Shown here one piece after another: positions 41,792-50,575 of a DNA stretch of 64,000 nucleotides; the first letter of the stretch is position 1; the number at the start of each line of letters is the position of its first letter. The DNA lies in NCBI GenBank assembly GCA_963605535.1, contig CAVCXB010000003.1, forward strand, positions 1 to 64,000, in the 5' to 3' direction. The translations under genes and the position numbers were made by a program. Source of the DNA: Anthropogastromicrobium chipingensis_A. GTDB lineage: Bacteria; Bacillota; Clostridia; Lachnospirales; Lachnospiraceae. The notes under the pieces were generated by a model. That model was not told where the DNA came from and ran no database searches. It was given only the letters and a program-made list of their open reading frames with translations.

Positions 41792-42253
41792 TTACCTCTT
41801 GTCTTCCGGGAAGAGTTCGTAATACACATCATCCGGAATCTCATCGACACTTACCGGCGTGAGGATTTCCTCATGGGTGGATTTCTTCTGGCTGCGCCTG
41901 ATCCACAGATACACATCCTTATTCTTTTCAACCGCCTGCTTCACTTTGTTCGTATCGATTCTCTCGCCGACCACTTTATTGAAGTGCTGGCTCTTGGTGA
42001 GATTGAAGTCGTAATAGTCATGGCCGGTGGATGTCGTACACTTGCAGAGGATTCTCTCCACATTGAGCCTGTCTTCCTTGCTGTTGAAATTGAACGTCAG
42101 CGTGAACCGGGGAATGCTCATGGGGATCACTGTCGGGTCATCACACTTCAGCGTGCACGCCATTGACACTCTCTTCTGGCTCTTGTCTTCAGCTCCGACG
42201 AGATAATTGATCATGCTGATTCTCGTCAGAAAGTATCCTGTTGGAAACTTCAT
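41792..42253 (-). CDS. Phage protein, possibly DGYYP-related (153 aa)
   Basis: The N-terminus MKFPTGYFLTRISMINYLVG has the spacing of the DGYYP-x-R-I signature but different residues. Beta-rich (RFTLTFNFNSKEDRLNVERI) with a Lys-rich C-terminal half. Function unknown. Confidence 0.55.
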   Translation of the reverse strand: MKFPTGYFLTRISMINYLVGAEDKSQKRVSMACTLKCDDPTVIPMSIPRFTLTFNFNSKEDRLNVERILCKCTTSTGHDYYDFNLTKSQHFNKVVGERIDTNKVKQAVEKNKDVYLWIRRSQKKSTHEEILTPVSVDEIPDDVYYELFPEDKR

Positions 42254-42268
42254 ATCTTTTTTCCTCCT

Positions 42269-42772
42269 TTAATATGATGTGTATTCAAGCCTTGCCGATG
42301 GATCTTCATCCATCAGCTTCAGCATTTCATCGATGAATATGACCAGCTCGACACAGTTGTCCTTGTATGTCTCATCATATGCCTCAGGCTTGTAGTTTTT
42401 TCCACTGTACGTAGGAAAGTGCTCGGTGGCGTATTCGATGAACCAATCCTCGCTCTTGCTGAAATGATCGATGACTTTGTCGACGATCATCTTCAGATCC
42501 TTCAGCTCATGATAGCTGATGTGAGTTGTGTCAAAGCGTTTGTTCGGATTGATTCCCGCCAATTCGCATACGTACTTATGCAGTGCGGTGAAGTTCTCGA
42601 ACTTCCCGACTGTCATCGTGACTGTCGCCTGTCCGTAAAACCCCTTCTTGTTTGCCACCTTGACAATCTCGCCGGGGAGCCTTGCGCACTCCTCGTCGGC
42701 TGTCTTGTCCGCCGCAGCCCTTGTCAGGCTGATGACGCTTGTGATTTCTGCCACTGTGTATGAGTTTCCCAT
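42269..42772 (-). CDS. Phage protein of unknown function (167 aa)
   Basis: Not recognised. Helical, with a central KFENFTALHKYVCELAGINP and an acidic end (IDEMLKLMDEDPSARLEY). No membrane segment. Confidence 0.58.
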   Translation of the reverse strand: MGNSYTVAEITSVISLTRAAADKTADEECARLPGEIVKVANKKGFYGQATVTMTVGKFENFTALHKYVCELAGINPNKRFDTTHISYHELKDLKMIVDKVIDHFSKSEDWFIEYATEHFPTYSGKNYKPEAYDETYKDNCVELVIFIDEMLKLMDEDPSARLEYTSY

Positions 42773-42791
42773 TATTTGCCATACCCTCCTT

Positions 42792-43187
42792 TCATATCAC
42801 TTCGGCACTAAGATGCCCATCCCTGTCTGAGATGAAGTATCGCTTTCCGTCTACGTACAGTGCAAGGCTTGTGAGCGACACATCATCGGCTGAAACATCT
42901 TCTTCATCGTCGCTGCCATGAATTGGTTCTACGTACAGACAGAGATGGCGTTCACATGCGATCATGTCATTGAGCTTGGCGCAATCCTCATCGGTCAGCT
43001 CATGATAATCATCGTCGCCTGGATTGCGTACGGAAAGCTTGCCGCTCACTCTTCCGCCGAAGTCATTGACGTCAGCATCGCCTTCGATGATGTACGCATA
43101 CTTCTTGCCATCGCCATCCGTGAACACAAACTCACTCGGTGAGTATTTGAATCCGTTCTTGGATTCGAGATCATAATACAGATTCAT
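42792..43187 (-). CDS. Phage protein of unknown function (131 aa)
   Basis: Not recognised. Beta-rich and acidic (EFVFTDGDGKKYAYIIEGDA), with a second strand-rich part LTSLALYVDGKRYFISDRDG. It could be two similar small beta units. Confidence 0.55.
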   Translation of the reverse strand: MNLYYDLESKNGFKYSPSEFVFTDGDGKKYAYIIEGDADVNDFGGRVSGKLSVRNPGDDDYHELTDEDCAKLNDMIACERHLCLYVEPIHGSDDEEDVSADDVSLTSLALYVDGKRYFISDRDGHLSAEVI

Positions 43188-43219
43188 CTTTTTTTCCTTT
43201 CTTTCATGTCGTCAGTACG

Positions 43220-43247
43220 TATACTGGCGGGCTGCGCCCCCAGTATA
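43220..43247 (-). other. Intercistronic hairpin
   Basis: TATACTGG-GGGC / GCCC-CCAGTATA with a TGC loop, between the Dam-type gene's stop and the next start. No T-run. Confidence 0.78.
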
Positions 43248-44075
43248 CTAATAGTTCATAATCAATAGTTCATCAACCATGTGCCTCCTTGTCCCTGTCG
43301 AACCGACTGAGTGTCTCACCTGAAGCGATTCGATTCTGTACTTGGCGTAGCGTGTACGTATGAACTCGGTGTTGGCGTTGGACATCATACACAGAACGCC
43401 TTTCGCTGTGAGCGAATCGAACAGATTGGCAAGCCTCTCCTGCTCTTCCCTGCAGAATCCGAACTTCGTATAGTCATTGAACATCTTTCCGTCTTCGGAA
43501 TCATACGGCGGATCGAAGTACACGAAGTCATTCTTTGAAGCATCAATCACTGCATACGTATAGTTCACATTGATGATTTGGATGTCATTCCCAGAGAGGT
43601 ACTTATGGATGTTGTCGAGGTTTTTCTTCGTGTAGATGATGGCACTCATATCCTTTCCATACGGGACATTGAAGTATCCATCCTTATTCACACGGTACAG
43701 ACCATTGAATCCGGTCTTATTCAGATAGATGAATCGCGCCGCACGTATGAACGGCTCAGTCTCCAGGAAATCCGCCTTGCGATCGAGCGCACGGATCTGC
43801 CTATACGTATCTGCACTGTTGAGGGACTGATAATTCCTCAGCATCGGGATGAGATACTTATACTGCGTGGCATCCTTTATGGTTCTGTACGTATTGATGA
43901 GCTCAGGATTGAGATCGTTTATGACAGCCTTCGGGGGCTGAAGCCTGAATAACAGAGCTCCTGATCCGAGAAATGCCTCGTAGTACGTATTGAATGAGGC
44001 GGGAACATGCTTGATGAGTCGATCAACACATCTCGATTTGCCTCCGACCCATTTGATGAACGGTTTCATTTCCAT
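43248..44075 (-). CDS. dam: Dam-type (D12 class) adenine-N6 DNA methyltransferase
   Basis: 275 aa. Family motifs are complete: KPFIKWVGGKSR (1-15, AdoMet site I), YYEAFLGSGALLF (31-43, motif FxGSG), the specificity region NKTGFNGLYRVNKDGYFNVP (119-138) typical of M.DpnII/Dam proteins, and the catalytic DPPY (188-191). It methylates adenine, probably in GATC or a related site, to protect phage DNA from host nucleases or mark it for replication. No partner endonuclease is adjacent, so it is an orphan methylase. Confidence 0.93.
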   Translation of the reverse strand: MEMKPFIKWVGGKSRCVDRLIKHVPASFNTYYEAFLGSGALLFRLQPPKAVINDLNPELINTYRTIKDATQYKYLIPMLRNYQSLNSADTYRQIRALDRKADFLETEPFIRAARFIYLNKTGFNGLYRVNKDGYFNVPYGKDMSAIIYTKKNLDNIHKYLSGNDIQIINVNYTYAVIDASKNDFVYFDPPYDSEDGKMFNDYTKFGFCREEQERLANLFDSLTAKGVLCMMSNANTEFIRTRYAKYRIESLQVRHSVGSTGTRRHMVDELLIMNY

Positions 44076-44077
44076 AT

Positions 44078-44404
44078 CTATTTGCCCTCCAGCAGTGTGA
44101 ATCCCATCGCCTTCATCTTCGTCGGGTGAAGCTTGTACGTATATCGGATGAAGGCTTTGAATTTGGAATCATTCTCCTCGAAATACCTGATTACCATATT
44201 GATGATGCGCTCTTTGTGCTCGCCCATCCATTCCCTTGACGGGACTGAGACGGCTTCGCATACACCGAATGTGTACGAGTCATCCTTGTCGAAATGAATC
44301 GTGGCGCTGCTGTTGCGGTGCCACATGTCGCTCCTGTACGTAAAGGAGTTGTCAAGGAAGATCAGCTCGGCGGCTGAATCCTTGAAGAGTTCGAAATTAG
44401 TCAT
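44078..44404 (-). CDS. Phage protein of unknown function (108 aa)
   Basis: Start at ATG 44404 (MTNFELFKDSAAELIFLDNS), with AAAGGAAA upstream; the earlier frame lies inside the previous gene. Beta strands, then a basic C-terminus (YTYKLHPTKMKAMGFTLLEG). Function unknown. Confidence 0.55.
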   Translation of the reverse strand: MTNFELFKDSAAELIFLDNSFTYRSDMWHRNSSATIHFDKDDSYTFGVCEAVSVPSREWMGEHKERIINMVIRYFEENDSKFKAFIRYTYKLHPTKMKAMGFTLLEGK

Positions 44405-44708
44405 TGTCGGTTTCCTTTCTGTCATATCTGCTGTGGTCGACATCAAATCCGGCGTACTCGAACAGTGCGAATACGTACTGTTCTTCTCCGCCATAGAATT
44501 CCTCGCGGGGGAACCAATACACTCCAGTGTTGTTCTTGCTGACCCACACGTGGAAGTACTGTCTGAACGACGGGGAACGATAGTCCTCCGTGTTCAGCAG
44601 ATCGAACATCTCATCGAGCTGTTCCTTCGTGCCCTTCACTTTGTAGCCAAAGATATCCTTCGTTGCGATACATGTGAGGACGGGTTTGTCATTTACTGTC
44701 AGTTTCAT
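44397..44708 (-). CDS. Phage protein of unknown function (103 aa)
   Basis: Not recognised. Begins MKLTVNDKPVLTCIATKDIF, with an aromatic centre (RQYFHVWVSKNNTGVYWFPR). It overlaps the downstream gene by 8 bp. Confidence 0.55.
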   Translation of the reverse strand: MKLTVNDKPVLTCIATKDIFGYKVKGTKEQLDEMFDLLNTEDYRSPSFRQYFHVWVSKNNTGVYWFPREEFYGGEEQYVFALFEYAGFDVDHSRYDRKETDND

Positions 44709-44723
44709 TGAATCACCTCCTTT

Positions 44724-45026
44724 CTAGTCTAGGAACCTCAGCATCTTTCGGACATCTTCCTTGCTGAAATTCTTCGTATCGATCATACGGTCGGCTTCAT
44801 CCCATAACACATTGTACGTACTGGCGAGGGATTCATTGTGATTCTCATAATGCTCCCAAATCTTCCAGTTCAATACGCACACGAGCTCTGCGAAATCCAT
44901 CGCATTGATTCTCGCCTGCGGAAGAACCTTTCTGTACGTATCCTTCACGGCATCGACACCGAACTTGTCGGCGATGCTGAAGTCATTCCAATACGTAGTC
45001 TTGAACTGATAACCCTCTGCTAACAT
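44724..45026 (-). CDS. Phage protein of unknown function (100 aa)
   Basis: Not recognised. Mainly helical (DFAELVCVLNWKIWEHYENH) with a short basic end. It overlaps the upstream gene by 7 bp. Confidence 0.57.
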   Translation of the reverse strand: MLAEGYQFKTTYWNDFSIADKFGVDAVKDTYRKVLPQARINAMDFAELVCVLNWKIWEHYENHNESLASTYNVLWDEADRMIDTKNFSKEDVRKMLRFLD

Positions 45027-45760
45027 ACTTTTGTTTCCTCCTTTAATCTGTATGTCTTTTCAACAATCATCTCCGGATTCTTGCGCTCCTTTCCCTTCAC
45101 ATGCGGATGTACGTATACAACCTTCCCTGATTTCCTCATGTGTCTGTAATGACCGCGAACGTTCCACGCCGGACATGTGATTGTGCTATGATGCTTGGTG
45201 ACTCTGCGTTCCCAATCATCGCTCAGATGAATCTGTCTTACGAGATTCACTTCTTTTTTATACTTGATCTTGCCATGCTTTCTGGATGCCACTGTACGTA
45301 CTGATTCGGTTGATTCATTGACGGCGAGCGTCGGAAGATAGTCCATGAGCATGATGTTTATTTCGAAGAATCGATTGACCATACAGATTATGAATTTTTT
45401 GTCCTCCGGCGTATTCCCGAATTTCTGATCGATGACTTCTCCATTTTTTGTGGCTCTCACTTGAATGAATCCGAGAACATCAAGATCATTCTCCGGCTTG
45501 ACATCTACAATGAGGGAAGTCTTCAGTACGTATTTGCTTATATCCGGTCGGGTTGACGTACATTCCTGGAACACTTTGAGCCTGCGCTTACACGTATCGA
45601 AATAGAACGTCGATGTGACAGTCGATGTGGGTGCGATGCTGATGTTCCTGAACTCCGTCAACGCAAAGTCCGTGATGCCATAGAGACGATTTCTGTACGT
45701 ATTATGAATCAACGGATCTATTCTTTCCTCATCCTTTACATAAGTCTTGATGACATCCAT
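45020..45760 (-). CDS. Phage protein with conserved W-VRGHYR-H tail (246 aa)
   Basis: Start at ATG 45760 (MDVIKTYVKDEERIDPLIHN), with GAAAGGAAAAAGG upstream. The body is mixed alpha/beta. The C-terminal block CPAWNVRGHYRHMRKSGKVV followed by a Lys/Arg/His stretch is a signature found at the end of many otherwise unrelated phage proteins. It may bind nucleic acid. Function unknown. Confidence 0.6.
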   Translation of the reverse strand: MDVIKTYVKDEERIDPLIHNTYRNRLYGITDFALTEFRNISIAPTSTVTSTFYFDTCKRRLKVFQECTSTRPDISKYVLKTSLIVDVKPENDLDVLGFIQVRATKNGEVIDQKFGNTPEDKKFIICMVNRFFEINIMLMDYLPTLAVNESTESVRTVASRKHGKIKYKKEVNLVRQIHLSDDWERRVTKHHSTITCPAWNVRGHYRHMRKSGKVVYVHPHVKGKERKNPEMIVEKTYRLKEETKVC

Positions 45761-45783
45761 ATCCTTTTTCCTTTCTTCTCTGC

Positions 45784-45803
45784 GTTGGCGGCGAAGCCCC
45801 AAC
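45784..45803 (-). other. Intercistronic hairpin
   Basis: GTTGG-GGC / GCC-CCAAC with a GAA loop, just upstream of the ribosome-binding site of the gene at 45760. No T-run on the minus strand. Confidence 0.7.
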
Positions 45804-45966
45804 CTCAGAGAGTTTTTTCAACAAACATCTTTTCTTTCATTACATAACAACCATCCTTTCTCAACGTCGATTTGGGTACAATAATAGGCTCGCTTATGAG
45901 CGAACCTATTATTGCGTTTTTTGTTTTTCCTTGGCAACGGAGAACTGAGTTCTTCTATGATTACCA
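45804..45966 (-). other. Untranslated leader with a strong hairpin
   Basis: The transcript from the promoter at 46000-45972 has about 200 nt before the gene at 45760. It contains CAATAATAGG-CTCGC / GAGCG-CCTATTATTG (45879-45914). The only long frame starts at the transcription start itself and lacks a ribosome-binding site. On the plus strand the hairpin is followed by a T-run, so it could instead stop transcription coming from the left. Confidence 0.6.
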
Positions 45967-45971
45967 TATTC

Positions 45972-46000
45972 ATTATATCAATTGGATAATCAAATGTCAA
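45972..46000 (-). promoter_or_regulatory. Promoter of the leftward operon starting at 45760
   Basis: Minus strand: TTGACA (46000-45995), 17-bp spacer starting TTTG, TATAAT (45977-45972). Confidence 0.9.
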
Positions 46001-46003
46001 CAA

Positions 46004-46035
46004 GAAAAAAGACCCGCGGTGGATGAATCCGCGGG
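46004..46035 (-). terminator. Terminator directly before a promoter
   Basis: CCCGCGG / CCGCGGG (7 bp) followed by TCTTTTTTCTTG on the minus strand; the next bases are the TTGACA of the promoter at 46000. Confidence 0.9.
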
Positions 46036-46127
46036 CGTAATGGAAAAAGAAGCTAATGGAATACCATCTATTTTGAAAGAGAGAAATAAATGATACTTTA
46101 TTATATTAGCATCTTTCTGTACGTATG

Positions 46128-46784
46128 TCAAGATAAACCTAAGTTATCAGAGATGTCCTTCAACTCGGAATCCCCGCGATCATAATTGTAATCATACTTA
46201 TGCTCGGCATTCTGTACGTAGAATCTTCCACCCCAATCACCGCTCTCGTCGATGTACTCGACTTCGAATTCGGTATTTGGGTACTGTCTGGAGAGTTCAT
46301 CGATGATTGGGATCGCCGGTGACCACGCCGTATCAAACTCGATATAGCCGTCTTCATGGCTTACGTGCGTGTTGTTTGCGTTCCATTTTGTTCCCCATTT
46401 GTCAATGCTCCAGTCATACCAGTTCGCATATCCATACTTTACGTAATTGTCGGCGCACTGCTTGCCGAGTTTCAGCAACTCATCCTTAGGCTTATCCTTA
46501 CATTCTTCTGTCAATCTGCATGTATCAGCCTCGAACTTCACTTCATCATATTTGCCATGATACATCTTCGTCAGGATCATATGTCTGGTGATGACATCCG
46601 TCATGCTACGTACATACATATGAAGTCCTGCATTTGATTTACAGCTTACTTCGACTTCGAGTTCCTTCGGCATCGGAATGATGAGGTTGAAGTCGATGGC
46701 GTTATCCGTGAAGTACATCTCTTCAATGCTCTTGATGACTGCTGTGCTGTTCGTATGCAGTCTTTGTGTTACCCAATTTGGCAT
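46128..46784 (-). CDS. Api92-like (DUF1281) protein
   Basis: 218 aa. The start MPNWVTQRLHTN, the IDFNLIIPMPKEL block, and the C-terminal WYDWSIDKWGTKWNA, then IEFDTAWSPAIPIIDELSRQ, are the diagnostic order of Api92-like proteins with a ferredoxin-like fold. These occur on phages, plasmids and pathogenicity islands. The biochemical role is not known. GAAAGGAAA lies upstream. Confidence 0.82.
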   Translation of the reverse strand: MPNWVTQRLHTNSTAVIKSIEEMYFTDNAIDFNLIIPMPKELEVEVSCKSNAGLHMYVRSMTDVITRHMILTKMYHGKYDEVKFEADTCRLTEECKDKPKDELLKLGKQCADNYVKYGYANWYDWSIDKWGTKWNANNTHVSHEDGYIEFDTAWSPAIPIIDELSRQYPNTEFEVEYIDESGDWGGRFYVQNAEHKYDYNYDRGDSELKDISDNLGLS

Positions 46785-46808
46785 TTCTTTTTTTCCTTTC
46801 TTTATTTC

Positions 46809-46834
46809 CCCTCGTCGGGCGAAGCCGACGAGGG
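46809..46834 (-). other. Intercistronic hairpin
   Basis: Perfect 10-bp CCCTCGTCGG / CCGACGAGGG with a 6-nt loop, between the HNH gene's stop and the Api92-like gene. No T-run. Confidence 0.8.
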
Positions 46835-46847
46835 TACTGTACGTATT

Positions 46848-47975
46848 CTACTTACTGCTCTTATGACGGTTACAGTCTTTACACAGCATCTGAAGATTGT
46901 CATACGTAGTATGACCGCCTTCGCACCATGGCTTGATATGATCCCCCTCCATCTCGGAATACTCATAGTGCTTGCCGCATATTGGACAATAGCCCCCCTG
47001 TTCCAAATACTTCTTCTGCTTCATCGCATCTGTGAACTGACGGATGTTCAGGACGGATTCTTTCGTGCCTCTGCTCAATACGTACTCGATGATTCCGACA
47101 TTACGTACATCATCGTCGAGAATCAATTTTGCAATCTCAGATTCCAATTCGTCTGGGTTGTATTCCTCATCCTTATACGTATTGTATAGGATTCCCCACG
47201 CCTGTGCATCCGTGATTCCTTTTCTGTACGTAGGGAAGAGGCTCTGTGCCCATCGCATCACATCTTTATAATAGTTCCACAACTCATCAACGGACGTATC
47301 ATTCTGATGCTTAGACATATAATCTTCAATCTTCTTCAGTCCTTCATCATTCGCCTTCCACTGATACACCTGCTCGAGAATCTCCTGACGGATTGGATTG
47401 CCTCGTACGTATTTCTCGAATCCACCTTTTTTTGCTGGGCACCCGTTTTTGCTGAAGCGATCTCTGCACATAGTAACCCATTCACCTGAATACACTGCAT
47501 TGAGGATCTCCTGGTCGGTGAGTTTCTCCCCGGTGAGATTGATTGTACGGAACCAATTCAGCCTATCCTCCGCTGCCCCTCTGCATTCGAAGACCATCAG
47601 CTCATATTTGCGAATTGCATCTGCTGTCTCCGGATATGCCGTAAGCATGTTGCTGAATGTGCATGGCGATCCGTTATATGTGATTGCATACTGATTGTCT
47701 ACGTACTGGCAGATGCTGATGGTTCTCTGCTGTCCGTCGATGAGATCCCATACCTCGGCATCATTCGACTTTCCCCAATACATGTTGCCGATTGGGTATC
47801 CTTTGATTACGGACTGGACAACTGCCTCTCTCTTCTTGTTGTCGTAGACAAACTCCCTCTGGTACGCTGGACGAACGTTCAGCTTGCCATTGTATGCGAC
47901 AACTCCGCCGAAGATGGTGTCTCTGAAGCCCCTGCTCAACTGATCGACTGTTACGTACTTCTTTTGAATCTTCAT
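46848..47975 (-). CDS. DUF262 (GmrSD/SspE-like) protein with HNH nuclease
   Basis: 375 aa from ATG 47975 (AAGGAGG upstream, 1 bp after the methylase stop). DUF262 signatures: RPAYQREFVYDNKKR (35-49) and WDLIDGQQRTISI (76-88), where DGQQR is the nucleotide/DNA-modification sensor motif of GmrSD-type enzymes. The C-terminal HNH zinc finger is CPICGKHYEYSEMEGDHIKP, then GGHTTYDNLQMLCKDCNRHK (about 330-375). Enzymes with DUF262 plus a nuclease cut DNA according to its modification. Lying directly after an EcoRI-type methylase, it may form a phage-borne restriction-modification or anti-competitor pair. Confidence 0.82.
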   Translation of the reverse strand: MKIQKKYVTVDQLSRGFRDTIFGGVVAYNGKLNVRPAYQREFVYDNKKREAVVQSVIKGYPIGNMYWGKSNDAEVWDLIDGQQRTISICQYVDNQYAITYNGSPCTFSNMLTAYPETADAIRKYELMVFECRGAAEDRLNWFRTINLTGEKLTDQEILNAVYSGEWVTMCRDRFSKNGCPAKKGGFEKYVRGNPIRQEILEQVYQWKANDEGLKKIEDYMSKHQNDTSVDELWNYYKDVMRWAQSLFPTYRKGITDAQAWGILYNTYKDEEYNPDELESEIAKLILDDDVRNVGIIEYVLSRGTKESVLNIRQFTDAMKQKKYLEQGGYCPICGKHYEYSEMEGDHIKPWCEGGHTTYDNLQMLCKDCNRHKSSK

Positions 47976-47976
47976 T

Positions 47977-48909
47977 TTACTTTTCCTCCTTGATGATTCT
48001 ACGAATAAAGATGCGGGCGTATGTTGCCTTGCCATTGATGTTTGTCTTGAAATCATCATCAGCTGAAGACTTTGTACCACAATAGATCTTTCTGATGATG
48101 TCGTCTTTATCCCAACCTTGACTTCCTAATATCTCAAACTCCTCAGGGTTATATTTGGTTAAGAACGTAACCGGCACACCCATGACTCCGAAATAGTCTT
48201 CAGGAATGTCAGACACCTTATCGACATTGATGGCATCATAATTGTCATACTTCTTATACAGTTCAGGACTGTCCTTGACCGTACGTGTGAAGATGAACTT
48301 CTCACGCTGTGTTTCAACCGGCAAAGTGGTGAACCAATTGATGTTTCCAAACTTCTTTGATGTGCCATCAGGCAACTTGAATTCCTTCACAGGATTATAT
48401 CCAATACGTATTACATTACGCTTAATCAATGGGAAAATCTCTTTGTAGGTGACAGCATTATAATTCCCGATGATCAAGAAATCTTTCTTGTGCTCCAATA
48501 ACGTTGTTACGTAGGATCTGAACAGACTGAATGGTGGATTGGTTACGACGATGTCTGCTCTATCCAACAGTCTCAGGCATTCTTCGATTGCGTAATCTCC
48601 GTTTCCCTTTAACGAGTACATCCTTCCCATCCCACAGTCGATGTCATTTTCACCGCGATAGTTCAGTACGTACGATGAACCATTTGGTTCATAGTGTGTG
48701 CTGACGAGTTCCTTCAGTCCAAAGGTGTTGAAGTAGATGTGGAAGTACTTCCAGAAGTTCGACCATTTCGGATCATCGCAGTTGCAGAAGATCGTCTTCC
48801 CTTTGAAGTACGTACGATAATTCCAGCACTCTTCTTGGATATCTTCCAGTCTCGTATAGAACTCATCATTCTTCTCTACCTTGGCTTTGTTCATGTTCTT
48901 GTTGCTCAT
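47977..48909 (-). CDS. EcoRI-type adenine-N6 DNA methyltransferase
   Basis: 310 aa. The N-terminus NKNMNKAKVEKNDEFYTRLE with YFKGKTIFCNCDDPKWSNFW is typical of the EcoRI methylase family. The catalytic motif is DIVVTNPPFSLFR (119-131). It transfers a methyl group to adenine; the site is unknown (GAATTC for M.EcoRI, but phage members vary). It is coupled to the DUF262-HNH gene by a 1-bp gap. TACGTA sites, very dense around this gene, are one candidate target. Confidence 0.9.
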   Translation of the reverse strand: MSNKNMNKAKVEKNDEFYTRLEDIQEECWNYRTYFKGKTIFCNCDDPKWSNFWKYFHIYFNTFGLKELVSTHYEPNGSSYVLNYRGENDIDCGMGRMYSLKGNGDYAIEECLRLLDRADIVVTNPPFSLFRSYVTTLLEHKKDFLIIGNYNAVTYKEIFPLIKRNVIRIGYNPVKEFKLPDGTSKKFGNINWFTTLPVETQREKFIFTRTVKDSPELYKKYDNYDAINVDKVSDIPEDYFGVMGVPVTFLTKYNPEEFEILGSQGWDKDDIIRKIYCGTKSSADDDFKTNINGKATYARIFIRRIIKEEK

Positions 48910-48930
48910 GATACGTGTTGCTCCTTTCCT

Positions 48931-48949
48931 CCTCGTGCGTTAGCCGAGG
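48931..48949 (-). other. Intercistronic hairpin
   Basis: CCTCG / CGAGG with a 9-nt loop overlapping the upstream stop codon, just before the methylase's ribosome-binding site. Confidence 0.5.
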
Positions 48950-49197
48950 ATATGCCTCTTCATCTTAGCCTGTCTGATGATCTTGTGTCCCTCGATGGTG
49001 AATGCGATTGTGTAGCAGGTGATATTCTCATCATCGTCATGGGCGACTGATTTCGAATCGATCTTATCTCCTAGACGGACATCCTTCTCGAAGAGGCCAC
49101 GGACATAGTCCGTGGCCTCTTCATACGTATCGAACACTTCGACCTCAGGGTCGAGTCTGTTGTCCGAATGGACAACACTGTAGACTTTGCTTGTCAT
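48940..49197 (-). CDS. Small phage protein (85 aa)
   Basis: Not recognised. Begins MTSKVYSVVHSDNRLDPEVE and contains EVFDTYEEATDYVRGLFEKD, a strand-helix pattern like small phage proteins in which EA..YV marks the first helix. Basic end. Confidence 0.57.
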   Translation of the reverse strand: MTSKVYSVVHSDNRLDPEVEVFDTYEEATDYVRGLFEKDVRLGDKIDSKSVAHDDDENITCYTIAFTIEGHKIIRQAKMKRHILG

Positions 49198-50018
49198 CTG
49201 GATACCAAATCCTCCTTGTTTTCTTCGACATACTTCACGGCTTCTTCAATGGATACGTACTGAAGACGATCCTTCAGTCCTGTTCCTGACGCTGGATACT
49301 TCTCACGGATATACTCCGCTGGATTTTTAATGTAATTATGGATACATTTGAACAGATAGAGTTGCCACTCATCTGCGGTAAGTCGCTTATAGTTGAAGCC
49401 CAGCAGGTGTTCTCTATTCTTGTTTATCACTCCTCCAGCATCATCATCTTCAACGGTATCGGCATCAAACACTTCATACGTATGCGGATTCCAGAATCCA
49501 TACGTACACCCTTTGATGAACTCCAGGGGATTATCATCTGACGAATGGTCAACGGCATCGACATTGCAGGGTTCCCTATCCCAACTGATGTTCGTCACGT
49601 AATAATCTGTGCAGTCACCGTTTGTGTAGTAATACTGGAAATCCTCAGCATAGTATCCATACGTATTGGATAGCCAGTCCGCGATTCCTTGATCGGTGTC
49701 GACATCACTGGGGATGGCACTGACTGGAATCTCGACCTCACTCGGAAGATCCGCATCATCGTATACGAACAGCTCGGTGAACTCTTTGTCATTGATGTAA
49801 TCTTGCAGTGCGTACTGCGCATCGAGGATTTGCCCCTCCGTTGGATTCTTTACGTAGTCGGACACGACAATCTCTGCATAGGCTTTGTCGATGTCCTCGA
49901 AGAGTTTCTTGGCTTCCGCCCACTCCTCTTTGGTGAACACGCCAGTCTCGACGAGAATGTCGTGACTGTACGTACTCAGCCTGTGATTCAACTCCTGTAG
50001 TAATTTTTTGGTTAGCAT
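49194..50018 (-). CDS. Acidic phage protein of unknown function (274 aa)
   Basis: Not recognised. Helical start (MLTKKLLQELNHRLSTYSHD), an acidic Tyr-rich middle (YGYYAEDFQYYYTNGDCTDY), and a C-terminal helix with VSIEEAVKYVEENKEDL. It overlaps both neighbours by 4-7 bp. Confidence 0.58.
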   Translation of the reverse strand: MLTKKLLQELNHRLSTYSHDILVETGVFTKEEWAEAKKLFEDIDKAYAEIVVSDYVKNPTEGQILDAQYALQDYINDKEFTELFVYDDADLPSEVEIPVSAIPSDVDTDQGIADWLSNTYGYYAEDFQYYYTNGDCTDYYVTNISWDREPCNVDAVDHSSDDNPLEFIKGCTYGFWNPHTYEVFDADTVEDDDAGGVINKNREHLLGFNYKRLTADEWQLYLFKCIHNYIKNPAEYIREKYPASGTGLKDRLQYVSIEEAVKYVEENKEDLVSR

Positions 50019-50557
50019 CTGTCTTTACCTCCTTTTTCAAAGAAATGCTTCTTCCACTTCGTCAGCTCTTCTTCTGTACGTATCTTCTCGAAGTCTTCCA
50101 GATAAATCCCATCCGATCCTATCAATGTACCCTCCTTATACACTGCGAACTCGAATTGACCGTCTTCATACAGCCATATGTGCGCGTCATATGGATGATC
50201 GCTGAGGCCATATATGAATATGGCTTGGCTACGTGTCATCTGAGGTACGAGACCTTCTACGACAATATTGCCATCGGAACAGAATCCGTGCTGTTCGAGC
50301 ATCTCTCCTGCCAATCCATCTTCATTCATATCAGTCCATTCCTCTATACGTATGCGCCCATTCTCATTGAAGAGAATCATTCCACGGGTGTTGCCTTTGC
50401 ACTGCAACGAATACGTACAGCCAGCATAGTCGATATCAATGATATTTCTGCCATACCAGATGTTGTCTCTCTGCTTGCCCGTCAGGATCCTTTTGTCATA
50501 GACCGTGACTTTCGCGAAGCGTCTAATCGCTTCAACTGCTTCCATCATTGCTGTCAT
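50012..50557 (-). CDS. Phage protein of unknown function (181 aa)
   Basis: Not recognised. Mostly beta (AGCTYSLQCKGNTRGMILFN, then AHIWLYEDGQFEFAVYKEGT). The C-terminus is a short basic helix. Confidence 0.57.
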   Translation of the reverse strand: MTAMMEAVEAIRRFAKVTVYDKRILTGKQRDNIWYGRNIIDIDYAGCTYSLQCKGNTRGMILFNENGRIRIEEWTDMNEDGLAGEMLEQHGFCSDGNIVVEGLVPQMTRSQAIFIYGLSDHPYDAHIWLYEDGQFEFAVYKEGTLIGSDGIYLEDFEKIRTEEELTKWKKHFFEKGGKDRC

Positions 50558-50575
50558 TGTGTCATTCTCCTTTCA

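Noticed and set aside
45818..45967. 49-61 codon frame in the leader of the 45760 operon
   Set aside because: Its ATG coincides with the predicted transcription start and lacks a ribosome-binding site; most of it is hairpin sequence.
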